Below are positions 8,031-15,165 of a stretch of DNA of 64,000 nucleotides, in pieces (position 1 is the stretch's first letter; each line of letters starts with the position of its first letter). A model generated the notes under the pieces. The model was not told the DNA's origin. It ran no database searches and saw nothing but the letters and a program-made list of their open reading frames with translations. A program made the position numbers and the translations under genes. Origin of the DNA: Sphingopyxis sp. DBS4 (GTDB lineage Bacteria > Pseudomonadota > Alphaproteobacteria > Sphingomonadales > Sphingomonadaceae). Location: contig NZ_CP102386.1 in the NCBI RefSeq assembly GCF_024628865.1, positions 163,037-227,036 of the forward strand, read 5' to 3'.

Positions 8031-8825
8031 ATGACGCTCGAACCCATCCAATATCTGCTGGGGGCCGGATCGGGTTCGCTCGTCGGCTTCACCCTGGGTC
8101 TCGTGGGCGGCGGCGGGTCAATCCTCGCCGTCCCCCTCATGGTCTATCTGGTCGGTGTTGCCTCGCCTCATGTCGCTATAGGGACCAGCGCACTCGCGGT
8201 CGCCGTCAATGCCGGCGCGAACCTCGTCCCCCATGCCCGCCAGCGCACGATCAAATGGCGCTGCGCGGGCATGTTCGCGGCCGCAGGCGTCGTGGGCGCC
8301 TATGCCGGGTCGACGCTCGGCAAGGCGTTTGACGGGCAGAAGCTGCTCTTCCTGTTCGCGCTGCTGATGATCCTCGTCGGCGCGCTGATGTTGAAAAGCC
8401 GCGGCGATCCCGGCAATCCCGATGTCCAGTGCGAGCGCGAGAACGCGCCCAAGGTGATCGGCTATGGCGGCGCGACGGGTCTGTTCTCGGGTTTCTTTGG
8501 CATCGGCGGCGGTTTCCTGATCGTGCCCGGGCTTATGGCCTCGACAGGGATGCCGATGCGCAATGCGGTCGGCTCGTCGCTGGTTGCCGTCACCGCCTTC
8601 GGCCTCACGGCCGCGCTCAACTACGCCTTTTCCGGCCTGGTCGATTGGCTGCTTGCCGCGACGTTCATCGGCGGCGGCGTGATCGGCGGCCTTGTCGGTG
8701 CCGCGCTCTCGCAACGGCTCTCTGCCCACAAGGGTGCGCTCAACACGATCTTCGCCCTGCTGATCTTCGTGGTCGCCGCCTATATGCTGTGGCAGAGCGC
8801 ATCCGCCATCTTGCACGGAATTTGA
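8031..8825 (+). CDS. TauE/SafE-family sulfite exporter
   Basis: A polytopic inner-membrane protein of 264 residues with the two repeated glycine-rich segments of the family (GFTLGLVGGGGSILAVPLMVY near the start and GLFSGFFGIGGGFLIVPGLM in the middle). Such proteins export small organosulfur anions or sulfite. It begins four bases after the persulfide dioxygenase stop and is probably translationally coupled to it, giving a two-step route from persulfide to exported sulfite. Confidence 0.9.
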   Translation: MTLEPIQYLLGAGSGSLVGFTLGLVGGGGSILAVPLMVYLVGVASPHVAIGTSALAVAVNAGANLVPHARQRTIKWRCAGMFAAAGVVGAYAGSTLGKAFDGQKLLFLFALLMILVGALMLKSRGDPGNPDVQCERENAPKVIGYGGATGLFSGFFGIGGGFLIVPGLMASTGMPMRNAVGSSLVAVTAFGLTAALNYAFSGLVDWLLAATFIGGGVIGGLVGAALSQRLSAHKGALNTIFALLIFVVAAYMLWQSASAILHGI

Positions 8826-8830
8826 GCAAT

Positions 8831-8848
8831 CATAATCGGAGGATTATG
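8831..8848. promoter_or_regulatory. inverted repeat enclosing a ribosome site and start codon
   Basis: CATAATC-GGAG-GATTATG has perfect 7-bp arms around the four bases of a Shine-Dalgarno, and its last three bases are the ATG of the next reading frame. It begins five bases after the tauE stop. It could be a protein operator or an RNA hairpin that masks translation. Confidence 0.45.
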
Positions 8849-9112
8849 TCGAACGATGCTGGCAAGGATGCGCGCTCGGCTCCCGCGATATGGATGAGCG
8901 GTGCGCTATCCAGCGTCAGCCGCGCATCGGGACAGTGCCGGCGATGCGGCGTGCCTGCCCCAGCATCGGCTTCATCCAGAATCGGCCGGTCACAGATTTT
9001 CGTGCGGTGTATGTGTAGCCCGTTTCAACAGAATCGCGAAGGTGCGCCGTTCAATTGGCACGGCCTTCGGCTAATCGTGACCCCGCCCTGGGAATCGCGG
9101 CACCGACCGTGA
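8846..9112 (+). CDS. hypothetical 88-residue protein, possibly a gene remnant
   Basis: The frame starts at an ATG with a good GGAG site and carries two close cysteines (QCRRCG) and a further CMC. I recognise no family. The second half has an uneven composition and no clear fold, so this may be the 5' stub of a gene cut by rearrangement. It ends three bases before the convergent band-7 fragment. Confidence 0.3.
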   Translation: MSNDAGKDARSAPAIWMSGALSSVSRASGQCRRCGVPAPASASSRIGRSQIFVRCMCSPFQQNREGAPFNWHGLRLIVTPPWESRHRP

Positions 9113-9115
9113 TTT

Positions 9116-9790
9116 TCAATCCTCCTGCCCGCCGCGCGGGACCGCTTTCAGGAAATCGTTGAGGTCCATGGGGAAGGGAAAGACAATCGTCGAGCTGCGC
9201 TCGTTGGCGATCACGTTGAGAGTCGAGAGATAGCGAAGCTGCATCGCTTCGGGTTTCAGGCCCAGGATTTCGGCGGCTTCGAGCAGCTTTTGCGCCGCCT
9301 GCTGTTCGCCCTCGGCGTTGATGATCTTGGCGCGCCGCTCGCGTTCAGCTTCGGCCTGGCGCGCGATGGCCCGAACCATCGATTCATCGATGTCGACATG
9401 CTTGATCTCGACATTGGCGACCTTGATCCCCCAGGCATCGGTCTGCGCGTCGAGGATCTTCTGGATGTCGGCGTTGAGCTTGTCCCGCTCGGCCAGCATA
9501 TCGTCCAGTTCATGCTTGCCGAGGACCGAGCGCAGCGTGGTCTGGGCCAGTTCGCTGGTCGCCTGCATGAAGTTCTCGACCTGGATCGTCGCCCGCTCGG
9601 GGTCGATCACGCGGAAATAGATCACCGCGCTCACCCGGACCGAAACATTGTCGCGTGAGATCACGTCCTGCGTCGGCACGTCGAGCACCACCGTTCTGAG
9701 ATCCATCCGGACCATCTGCTGGACATAGGGAACAAGCAGGATGAGGCCGGGGCCCTTGACGGCCGTGAAGCGGCCGAGCGTGCCCGGCTG
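9116..9790 (-). pseudogene. SPFH/band-7 (stomatin-like) protein, 5' end missing
   Basis: About 225 residues of a stomatin/prohibitin-type membrane-associated scaffold are intact. The match starts at [21 protein letters not shown] and continues through the coiled-coil region ([23 protein letters not shown]) to the usual end ([11 protein letters not shown]). The N-terminal membrane anchor and real start are absent. Upstream of about 9790 the minus-strand frame stays open but has no homology, because the plus strand there encodes an MscS fragment. The start of this remnant is approximate and it is probably not expressed properly. Confidence 0.8.
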
Positions 9791-10135
9791 GCCGAAGCCG
9801 GGCGCGATCCTGTCAACACACGGCGCGTCACCAATATCGGGACGTTCCGCGCTTATGTGATTGCCTATCTGCGCGCTCATGCCCGGATTGCGCAAGGCAT
9901 GACGCAACTGGTGCGCCAGCTCCAGCCGACACCGCAAGGCCTGCCGCTGGAAGTCTATTGCTTCACCAGCACCACCGCCTGGGCCGAATATGAAAGCATT
10001 CAGGCCGATATCTTCGACCATTTGCTGGCGATCCTGCCCGAGTTCGATTTGCGGCTGTTCCAGGAACCCAGTGGGCTCGATATGTGGAAGTTGCATCCAT
10101 TATCGAGAAAAACCAACGTCCTGCTCGGAGAGTGA
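9785..10135 (+). pseudogene. MscS-family mechanosensitive channel, C-terminal fragment only
   Basis: About 115 residues match the C-terminal cytoplasmic part of YbdG-type MscS channels ([13 protein letters not shown], then [20 protein letters not shown] and [19 protein letters not shown]). The pore and membrane segments are missing, and no start codon with a ribosome site precedes the match. The fragment runs head to head with the 5'-truncated band-7 gene, and both lose homology at about 9785-9800, marking a deletion scar. Confidence 0.8.
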
Positions 10136-10228
10136 ACTATTCCGGATTTTGAATCAATGGGTTGAGCGTCAATGCTGCCACTGCCACCGACCGCTTTCAA
10201 TTCGCTGATACGGAAGTGATTAAGAGCC

Positions 10229-11491
10229 TCAACTTTCGGCGAAGCCCTGCAAGGCAAACGGGTTGAGGAATTGCCGCCCCCACAGGAGGGCGCGGTCAAC
10301 CTGAGATAGTCCGGCTTCGTCGCAAACAGCGTCCCAGTTCGCGTGGATCGCGGCAATCTGGTCGTCCATGATCTTCCGCGCACGATCCTGACTCAGCAGG
10401 AAGTTCGGCGCGGCTTCGAGGCAGACGGTGAGCTGGCTCAGCCGCTTGCCGCCAACGATCAGCATGGCCTGCGATGCCTCGCCGCCGGTGCGGCCTTGCG
10501 GGCAGATGTCATAAGCAGGCGTCAGCGTCAGCGACTTGCCGTCCCAGAACGCGGCATGATTGCGTGCATGATCGTCGGTATTGCCTGAGAGGATGTTGAA
10601 CACGATCCGGCCAAACAACTCTTCGAGCGTCGCCTTGGGACCGGTGAAGCGATGGCGCACGATCTCCGCCAAGTCCTCATAGCTCGCATAGCGCGCTTCG
10701 GTTTCGTCGAGTTCGAGCATGGTCAGCGTCGAGACGATGGCGCGGCGCATCCAGCCCCTTGGGCCTTGTTGCCGGTCGAAGCGCTCGATCAGCAGCACGT
10801 CCTTGCCGAGCCCCGTGGTCAGTTCGACATGGGCCACGTCGAGGCCCACCAGCCTGGCCATCCGCATGGCGATGAATTCCGCTTTCACGACATTGTAAAG
10901 GTCGTTGCTCGCTGAAAATTTGGCGATGAATTTTCGGGTCTTGGCGTCAATCAGCGCCTTCGGGCGCGCGCCGCCCAGCGACGTGCCGTGTTGGAGCGCC
11001 TGATCGAGATCGGGCGAAAGCGAAACGCCCTTTTCCACCCGCTCCGCCGATTGCATCAGCTCTTCGAGCGACGCGTTCTGCCGTGCGCGCGGAACATAGT
11101 CGGTCGGCGAGAGCTGGAAATCGAGCGCGCCGACCCGGTCGGAACCGGATTCCAGCAGATAGGTCAGCTCGTCGAGATCGGCGTTTGCGTCGTTGCCCTT
11201 CGTGCCGAGCATGCGGTTGATGATGACCCGCCGCCCCCAGGCATCGGGCGAGCCGTCGCGGATGCAGCTTGGCAGCAGCATCCGGTCGTGCGGCGGCTGG
11301 ATACCGGCCTTGAGCGGAAGCTCGGGATCATAAATCGGAACCGCGTCCTTGCGGGCCAGATAGCTCTGGCCATAATTGAAGGCGAGACGACCGTCCGGCT
11401 GGCGGCTCAACAGACCTGCGACCACCGGCTCCACTGCGCCAGGCAGCCATATCCAGACATAGGCCTCGTCATGGCGGCGTTCAGAAGTCAT
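10229..11491 (-). CDS. hipA: HipA-family serine/threonine kinase toxin
   Basis: The 420-residue toxin of a HipBA type II system; relatives phosphorylate glutamyl-tRNA synthetase or other targets and cause growth arrest. Residues 1-100 form the N-subdomain. The kinase region follows with a nucleotide-binding KFIAKFSASNDLYNVVKAE stretch, the catalytic segment GNTDDHARNHAAF and the metal-binding TPAYDICPQ. The start at 11491 overlaps hipB by 11 bp; a longer frame to 11701 is only overlap with hipB. Being downstream of and overlapping the antitoxin is typical. Confidence 0.92.
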   Translation of the reverse strand: MTSERRHDEAYVWIWLPGAVEPVVAGLLSRQPDGRLAFNYGQSYLARKDAVPIYDPELPLKAGIQPPHDRMLLPSCIRDGSPDAWGRRVIINRMLGTKGNDANADLDELTYLLESGSDRVGALDFQLSPTDYVPRARQNASLEELMQSAERVEKGVSLSPDLDQALQHGTSLGGARPKALIDAKTRKFIAKFSASNDLYNVVKAEFIAMRMARLVGLDVAHVELTTGLGKDVLLIERFDRQQGPRGWMRRAIVSTLTMLELDETEARYASYEDLAEIVRHRFTGPKATLEELFGRIVFNILSGNTDDHARNHAAFWDGKSLTLTPAYDICPQGRTGGEASQAMLIVGGKRLSQLTVCLEAAPNFLLSQDRARKIMDDQIAAIHANWDAVCDEAGLSQVDRALLWGRQFLNPFALQGFAES

Positions 11492-11834
11492 CGCGCACCG
11501 CCGTGGTCCTGGGTTTGCGGACCTTCTTGGGAAGCAGGCTGAGTTTTTCGGCCTGCTCCGCCATGCGCGTGGCCAGACGCCCCCTATCCTCTTCGAACAA
11601 GGATACGCCGACAATCGTCGCGGCCTCGAACACCGCGCCGATCTCGCAGCGCGGATCGCCGTTTTCGATCCGGCGCAGCATGTCGCGGGAAATGCCGACA
11701 CGTTCGGCCAGTTCGACCATGCTCAGCTTCCGCTCGATCCGGCCTATCCGGATGAGCTGTCCAAGCGTGGCGATGGCTTCCCGTCCATAGCGGGAATAAG
11801 TCCGATCGATGGTCGAGTGTTTTGCGCGCGGCAT
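11481..11834 (-). CDS. hipB: HipB-type XRE antitoxin
   Basis: A 117-residue helix-turn-helix protein that should bind HipA and repress the operon. The XRE domain covers about residues 22-80 (LGQLIRIGRIERKLSMVELAE, then VGISRDMLRRIENGDP). I chose the ATG at 11834 (MPRAKHST), which has AAGGA seven bases upstream; the frame extends to a TTG at 11876 without a site. A palindrome lies across the ribosome-binding region. Confidence 0.88.
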   Translation of the reverse strand: MPRAKHSTIDRTYSRYGREAIATLGQLIRIGRIERKLSMVELAERVGISRDMLRRIENGDPRCEIGAVFEAATIVGVSLFEEDRGRLATRMAEQAEKLSLLPKKVRKPRTTAVRDDF

Positions 11835-11838
11835 GGCT

Positions 11839-11861
11839 GCATCCTTTATATCCAAGGATGC
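11839..11861. promoter_or_regulatory. candidate HipB operator
   Basis: GCATCCTT (11839-11846) and AAGGATGC (11854-11861) are perfect arms seven bases apart, ending five bases before the hipB start. Known HipB operators have TATCC/GGATA arms, and the ATCC/GGAT cores here match that type. Binding would also cover the hipB ribosome site. A second perfect palindrome, GGCTTATATATAAGCC, lies upstream at 11890-11905. Confidence 0.6.
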
Positions 11862-11876
11862 CGAAAATGGGATCAA

Positions 11877-12216
11877 ATGTCAAGAATATGGCTTATATAT
11901 AAGCCTTATAGGTTTATTTGGTGTTTATATAAGTCATTTCCAAAGCCTATGGTGATATCCGGCACTGAGCTTCCGGCAGGAATTCCAGCGAATATCCGCT
12001 GGAAGCCATGGACGCGGGCATCGCCGCCTGGCGTGCGCCAGCACCGCGTTCGGCTGAGGAAATCATCGAACCGGTTTCCGACACGACCTTTCTTCACCTC
12101 TTCGGTCACGATGCCCCTTCCCGCTGTCGCTTGTAGACGGTCCTGGCGTGCACCATCTGGGCAATGCTGACGAAGAATGAGGATTACCGGGATCCGGCCT
12201 GATCGACAGGCCGACA
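11877..12216. other. intergenic region, no supportable gene
   Basis: The first 65 bases are AT-rich and contain the palindrome at 11890-11905 and a related TTATATAAG at 11924-11932, presumably hipBA promoter elements. A TTGACA on the minus strand at about 11879-11884 could be a -35 box. The rest (about 11950-12216) is GC-rich and has open frames in several phases, but none has a ribosome site or recognisable protein. Confidence 0.5.
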
Positions 12217-12765
12217 TCAATGCCGGCCCGGCAGCATGCGGCGCAAGGTATCGTCCTTGACGATGTAATGATGGAAGAGAGCGGCAAGAGCATGGAAGCC
12301 GATCAGGAAATATCCGATGGTCCCGACGGTCTCGTGCCAATCCTTCACCTGTCCCGCCAAGGTCTTGCTCTGGCCGACAAGAGCCGGCAGTTCGAGGCCA
12401 AAGAATGGAATCGGCTTGCCCGACGCGCTCAGAATAACCCAGCCCGCCAAGGGCATCGCCAACATGAACGCATAGAGCGCAAGATGCGTCGCGTTGGCCA
12501 GAAGCGCCTGCCATGCTGACGGTTCCGGCGTGACTGGCGGCTTGCGCTGGCTAAGGCGCGCTACCAAGCGGATGATGACCAATGCCAGAACAGCGAGCCC
12601 GAGCATGAAATGCCAGGATTTCAGCCCTTCACGCATGTCGGTTCCCTTGGGATAGTTCTCCCGCAGGAGAATGGCCGCATAAACCGCCGAGATCAGCAGC
12701 ACCATGAGCCAGTGCAGAGTGATCGACAGGGAAGAGAAACGCTGACGGATATCGGTTGTACTCAT
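12217..12765 (-). CDS. cytochrome b561 family protein
   Basis: A four-helix inner-membrane di-haem cytochrome of 182 residues that passes electrons from quinol to periplasmic acceptors such as superoxide in the E. coli CybB group. Histidines suited to haem ligation occur in the helices (SITLHWLMVLL, KSWHFMLGL, DWHETVGTIGYFLIGFHALAAL). The ATG at 12765 has GAGG upstream; the longer frame from 12789 does not. It stands alone, about 100 bp from the YjdM-like gene on the same strand. Confidence 0.9.
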   Translation of the reverse strand: MSTTDIRQRFSSLSITLHWLMVLLISAVYAAILLRENYPKGTDMREGLKSWHFMLGLAVLALVIIRLVARLSQRKPPVTPEPSAWQALLANATHLALYAFMLAMPLAGWVILSASGKPIPFFGLELPALVGQSKTLAGQVKDWHETVGTIGYFLIGFHALAALFHHYIVKDDTLRRMLPGRH

Positions 12766-12879
12766 TGCGAACCTCACATCATCTTTCATGCTGCCGTCGA
12801 GACGAGCAAAATGCCTTGATCTTCCTCAAGCACCTTTGCGCCGAAAAACGGGTGGAACCGAAAATGTCGGACCTGCCAA

Positions 12880-13185
12880 TCAGCTGCGCTTGCGTACAAA
12901 CTCCGCGCGAAGCACCAAACCTTTGATTCCTTCATATCGGCAGTCGATTTCCTGCGGGTCATCGGTAAGTCGGATCGACTTTATCAGCGTCCCGCGCCTC
13001 AGAGTCTGGCCCGCGCCCTTGACGACCAGGTCCTTGACCAACGTGACCTGGTCGCCGTCAGCAAGCAGGTTGCCCAAGGCATCGCGGACTTCGACCCGGT
13101 CCACTGTGGCGCGCCGTTCCGCGAGTTCGGATGCGGGCATCCATTCACCGGATTCTTCATCGTAGACATATTCATCATTACTCAT
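12880..13185 (-). CDS. YjdM/PhnA-domain protein without the zinc ribbon
   Basis: 101 residues. The C-terminal two thirds (DALGNLLADGDQVTLVKDLVVKG to AEFVRKR) match the PhnA/YjdM beta-domain. The usual N-terminal zinc ribbon with two CxxC pairs is replaced by an acidic stretch (EYVYDEESGEWMPASE) with no cysteine. The ATG at 13185 has GGAG seven bases upstream. The family role is unclear; it is no longer regarded as a phosphonate enzyme. It follows the DUF1275 gene by 28 bp. Confidence 0.8.
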   Translation of the reverse strand: MSNDEYVYDEESGEWMPASELAERRATVDRVEVRDALGNLLADGDQVTLVKDLVVKGAGQTLRRGTLIKSIRLTDDPQEIDCRYEGIKGLVLRAEFVRKRS

Positions 13186-13213
13186 CGGGTTCTCCATTGC
13201 TCAGGAATGTGCG

Positions 13214-13906
13214 TCAGGCACGGAACAGATCGCGTTCAATCAACCAGGTGCGCATTGTCAGCAATCCAGCCACGATGGCGGCCAACGCAATGGAACGAAT
13301 GTCGAACGCCATCCACGCGCCGGCGCCTGCAAGCCCGCCCATCAGGAAGGCCAGCCAAAACGATGCATGCAGGCCAAGCTGGCGATGGTTCACGCCATGT
13401 CGTCCGCCGGCCAATGCCTCCCCGAACCGGACGATCTGCGTTGAGGGCGACATGGCCTCCCGCAGGTCGGGATCGTCCTTCTCGAACAGGCAATGGGCGG
13501 CACCCATCGCCATGGCGAGGAGGATGGCCGGGACGATCGCGACATTCAACCGGAACACAAGATAGGCGCCAGTCAGGGCAACCGTGGTGCAGGCGAGCGT
13601 CACCGTGCGCCGGTAATGGCTCGTGCCGTGTGCGACCAGGGTCGCAAGCACGACACCTCCAACGAAACTGGCCACCATGCCTGCGGCAAATTGCGCGATA
13701 GCCACGCTACCCGGAAGGTTAACGCCCAGCACCGTGGTGTTGGCCTCAGGCGATGCCAGGAAAACATTACCGAAAGCCAGAAAACCAACGGCATTGATAA
13801 AGCCTGCAAGCAGCGCCAGCATGGCGGCCAGTTGCACCAGTGCGCGTTCCGCCCTGCCGATATCCAGCGAACTGCGACGTCTGCGTATCCGGCCGGGTTC
13901 GCTCAT
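13214..13906 (-). CDS. DUF1275 (YoaK-type) membrane protein
   Basis: A six-helix inner-membrane protein of 230 residues. Family features include AGFINAVGFLAFGNVFLASPE near the first helix, GVNLPGSVAIAQFAAGMVASFVGGV, and AMAMGAAHCLFEKD in the middle. The biochemical function of the family is unknown. The start at 13906 has GAGG upstream. It lies 10 bp from the thiolase stop and is very probably co-transcribed with it. Confidence 0.85.
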   Translation of the reverse strand: MSEPGRIRRRRSSLDIGRAERALVQLAAMLALLAGFINAVGFLAFGNVFLASPEANTTVLGVNLPGSVAIAQFAAGMVASFVGGVVLATLVAHGTSHYRRTVTLACTTVALTGAYLVFRLNVAIVPAILLAMAMGAAHCLFEKDDPDLREAMSPSTQIVRFGEALAGGRHGVNHRQLGLHASFWLAFLMGGLAGAGAWMAFDIRSIALAAIVAGLLTMRTWLIERDLFRA

Positions 13907-13916
13907 GGCTTGCCTC

Positions 13917-15113
13917 TCATGCCTCACCGGCCGGCCATCGCTCGATCACGAGCGCGATCCCCTGTCCGCCGCCAATGCACATGGTCACAAGCCCATAGCG
14001 GCCGCCAATGCGCTCGAGTTCATAAAGCGCCTTGATGGTGATGATGGCGCCGGTTGCGCCGACCGGGTGCCCAAGTCCAATGCCACTGCCATTGGGATTG
14101 ACCTTTTCGGGTGGCAAATCGAGTAATTTGGCCACCGCGCAAGCCTGTGCGGCAAAAGCCTCGTTCGCTTCGATCACGTCGATATCGTCAAGTGACAAGC
14201 CGGCCCGCTTGAGGGCGATGGGCACGGCTTCGACCGGCCCCAGCCCCATGACCTCGGGGGCGACACCGGCATGCCCCCAACTGACCACCCGGGCGCGGGG
14301 TGTCAGTCCACAGGTCTCGGCAGTGGCGGCGGAGGCCAGCACCAGGGCCGCGCCAGCGTCGTTGATCCCGCTGGCGTTGCCCGCTGTCACGGTCCCGCCG
14401 TCCTTGCGGAAGATGGGTTGGAGCACGCCGAGCGCTTCACTGGAAACGTCGGCGCGCACATGCTCGTCGACTTCGAACATATGGGCGCCGCCCCGGCCCT
14501 TGATCTCCACGGGGACGATCTGCTCGCGAAAGCGGCCTTCCTGCTGGGCTCTTGCCGCCCGGCGATGGCTTTCGGCCGCCAGTGCGTCCTGCTCGGCCCG
14601 GGTGATGCCATGACGCTCGGCAACGTTTTCGGCAGTAACCCCCATGTGGCCTGCGCCGAAGGGATCGCTTAGTGTCGCGTTCATCGCATCGATCATCATT
14701 TCATCGCCCATCCTGCGACCCCAGCGCAGACCTTTGAGGACGTGTGGCGATTGGCTCATGCTCTCGACACCGCCGGCAACGGCGATGCTGCACTCGCCCA
14801 AGGCGATCATCTGGGCGGCAGAAACAATGGCCTGAACGCTCGATCCGCACAGACGGTTCAGGGTGAGCGCCGGGGTTCGATCAGGAATCCCCGCTGCAAT
14901 CGCGGCAATCCGGGAGACATAGGCATCGCGCGGCTCGCTCTGGATAACCTGGCCAAGGACCACATGCTCCACATCGCCAGGTTCGATTCCGGCCCGCTTG
15001 ATGGCTTCGGCAATGACGACGCGCCCGAGCTCCCATGGCGCGACATCCTTGAGGCTTCCCCCAAAATCGCCGATCGCGGTGCGGACACCCGACAAGATCA
15101 CGACGTCGTTCAA
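13917..15113 (-). CDS. acetyl-CoA C-acetyltransferase (thiolase)
   Basis: Condenses or cleaves acyl-CoA with acetyl-CoA in beta-oxidation or polyhydroxybutyrate/ketone metabolism. About 398 residues. The active-site cysteine lies in LNRLCGSSVQAI, the histidine in NPNGSGIGLGHPVGATGA, and the final CIGGGQGIALVIER carries the second catalytic cysteine. Both GGAGG spacing and family N-termini (NDVVILSG) favour a TTG start at 15113; an ATG at 15125 without a ribosome site is the alternative. It lies 52 bp after sulP on the same strand. It could be of the BktB type. Confidence 0.92.
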   Translation of the reverse strand: MNDVVILSGVRTAIGDFGGSLKDVAPWELGRVVIAEAIKRAGIEPGDVEHVVLGQVIQSEPRDAYVSRIAAIAAGIPDRTPALTLNRLCGSSVQAIVSAAQMIALGECSIAVAGGVESMSQSPHVLKGLRWGRRMGDEMMIDAMNATLSDPFGAGHMGVTAENVAERHGITRAEQDALAAESHRRAARAQQEGRFREQIVPVEIKGRGGAHMFEVDEHVRADVSSEALGVLQPIFRKDGGTVTAGNASGINDAGAALVLASAATAETCGLTPRARVVSWGHAGVAPEVMGLGPVEAVPIALKRAGLSLDDIDVIEANEAFAAQACAVAKLLDLPPEKVNPNGSGIGLGHPVGATGAIITIKALYELERIGGRYGLVTMCIGGGQGIALVIERWPAGEA

Positions 15114-15165
15114 GCATTCCTCCATTCAACAATAGGCTCGTCCGAACCGGACAAGAGCGTGCCGA

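Noticed and set aside
9791..10096. N-terminal extension of the band-7 frame
   Set aside because: The plus strand here encodes a recognisable MscS C-terminus, so the minus-strand reading is a shadow.
11492..11701. Longer HipA start at 11701
   Set aside because: That part overlaps the hipB helix-turn-helix coding region; the ATG at 11491 gives the normal 11-bp overlap and family N-terminus.
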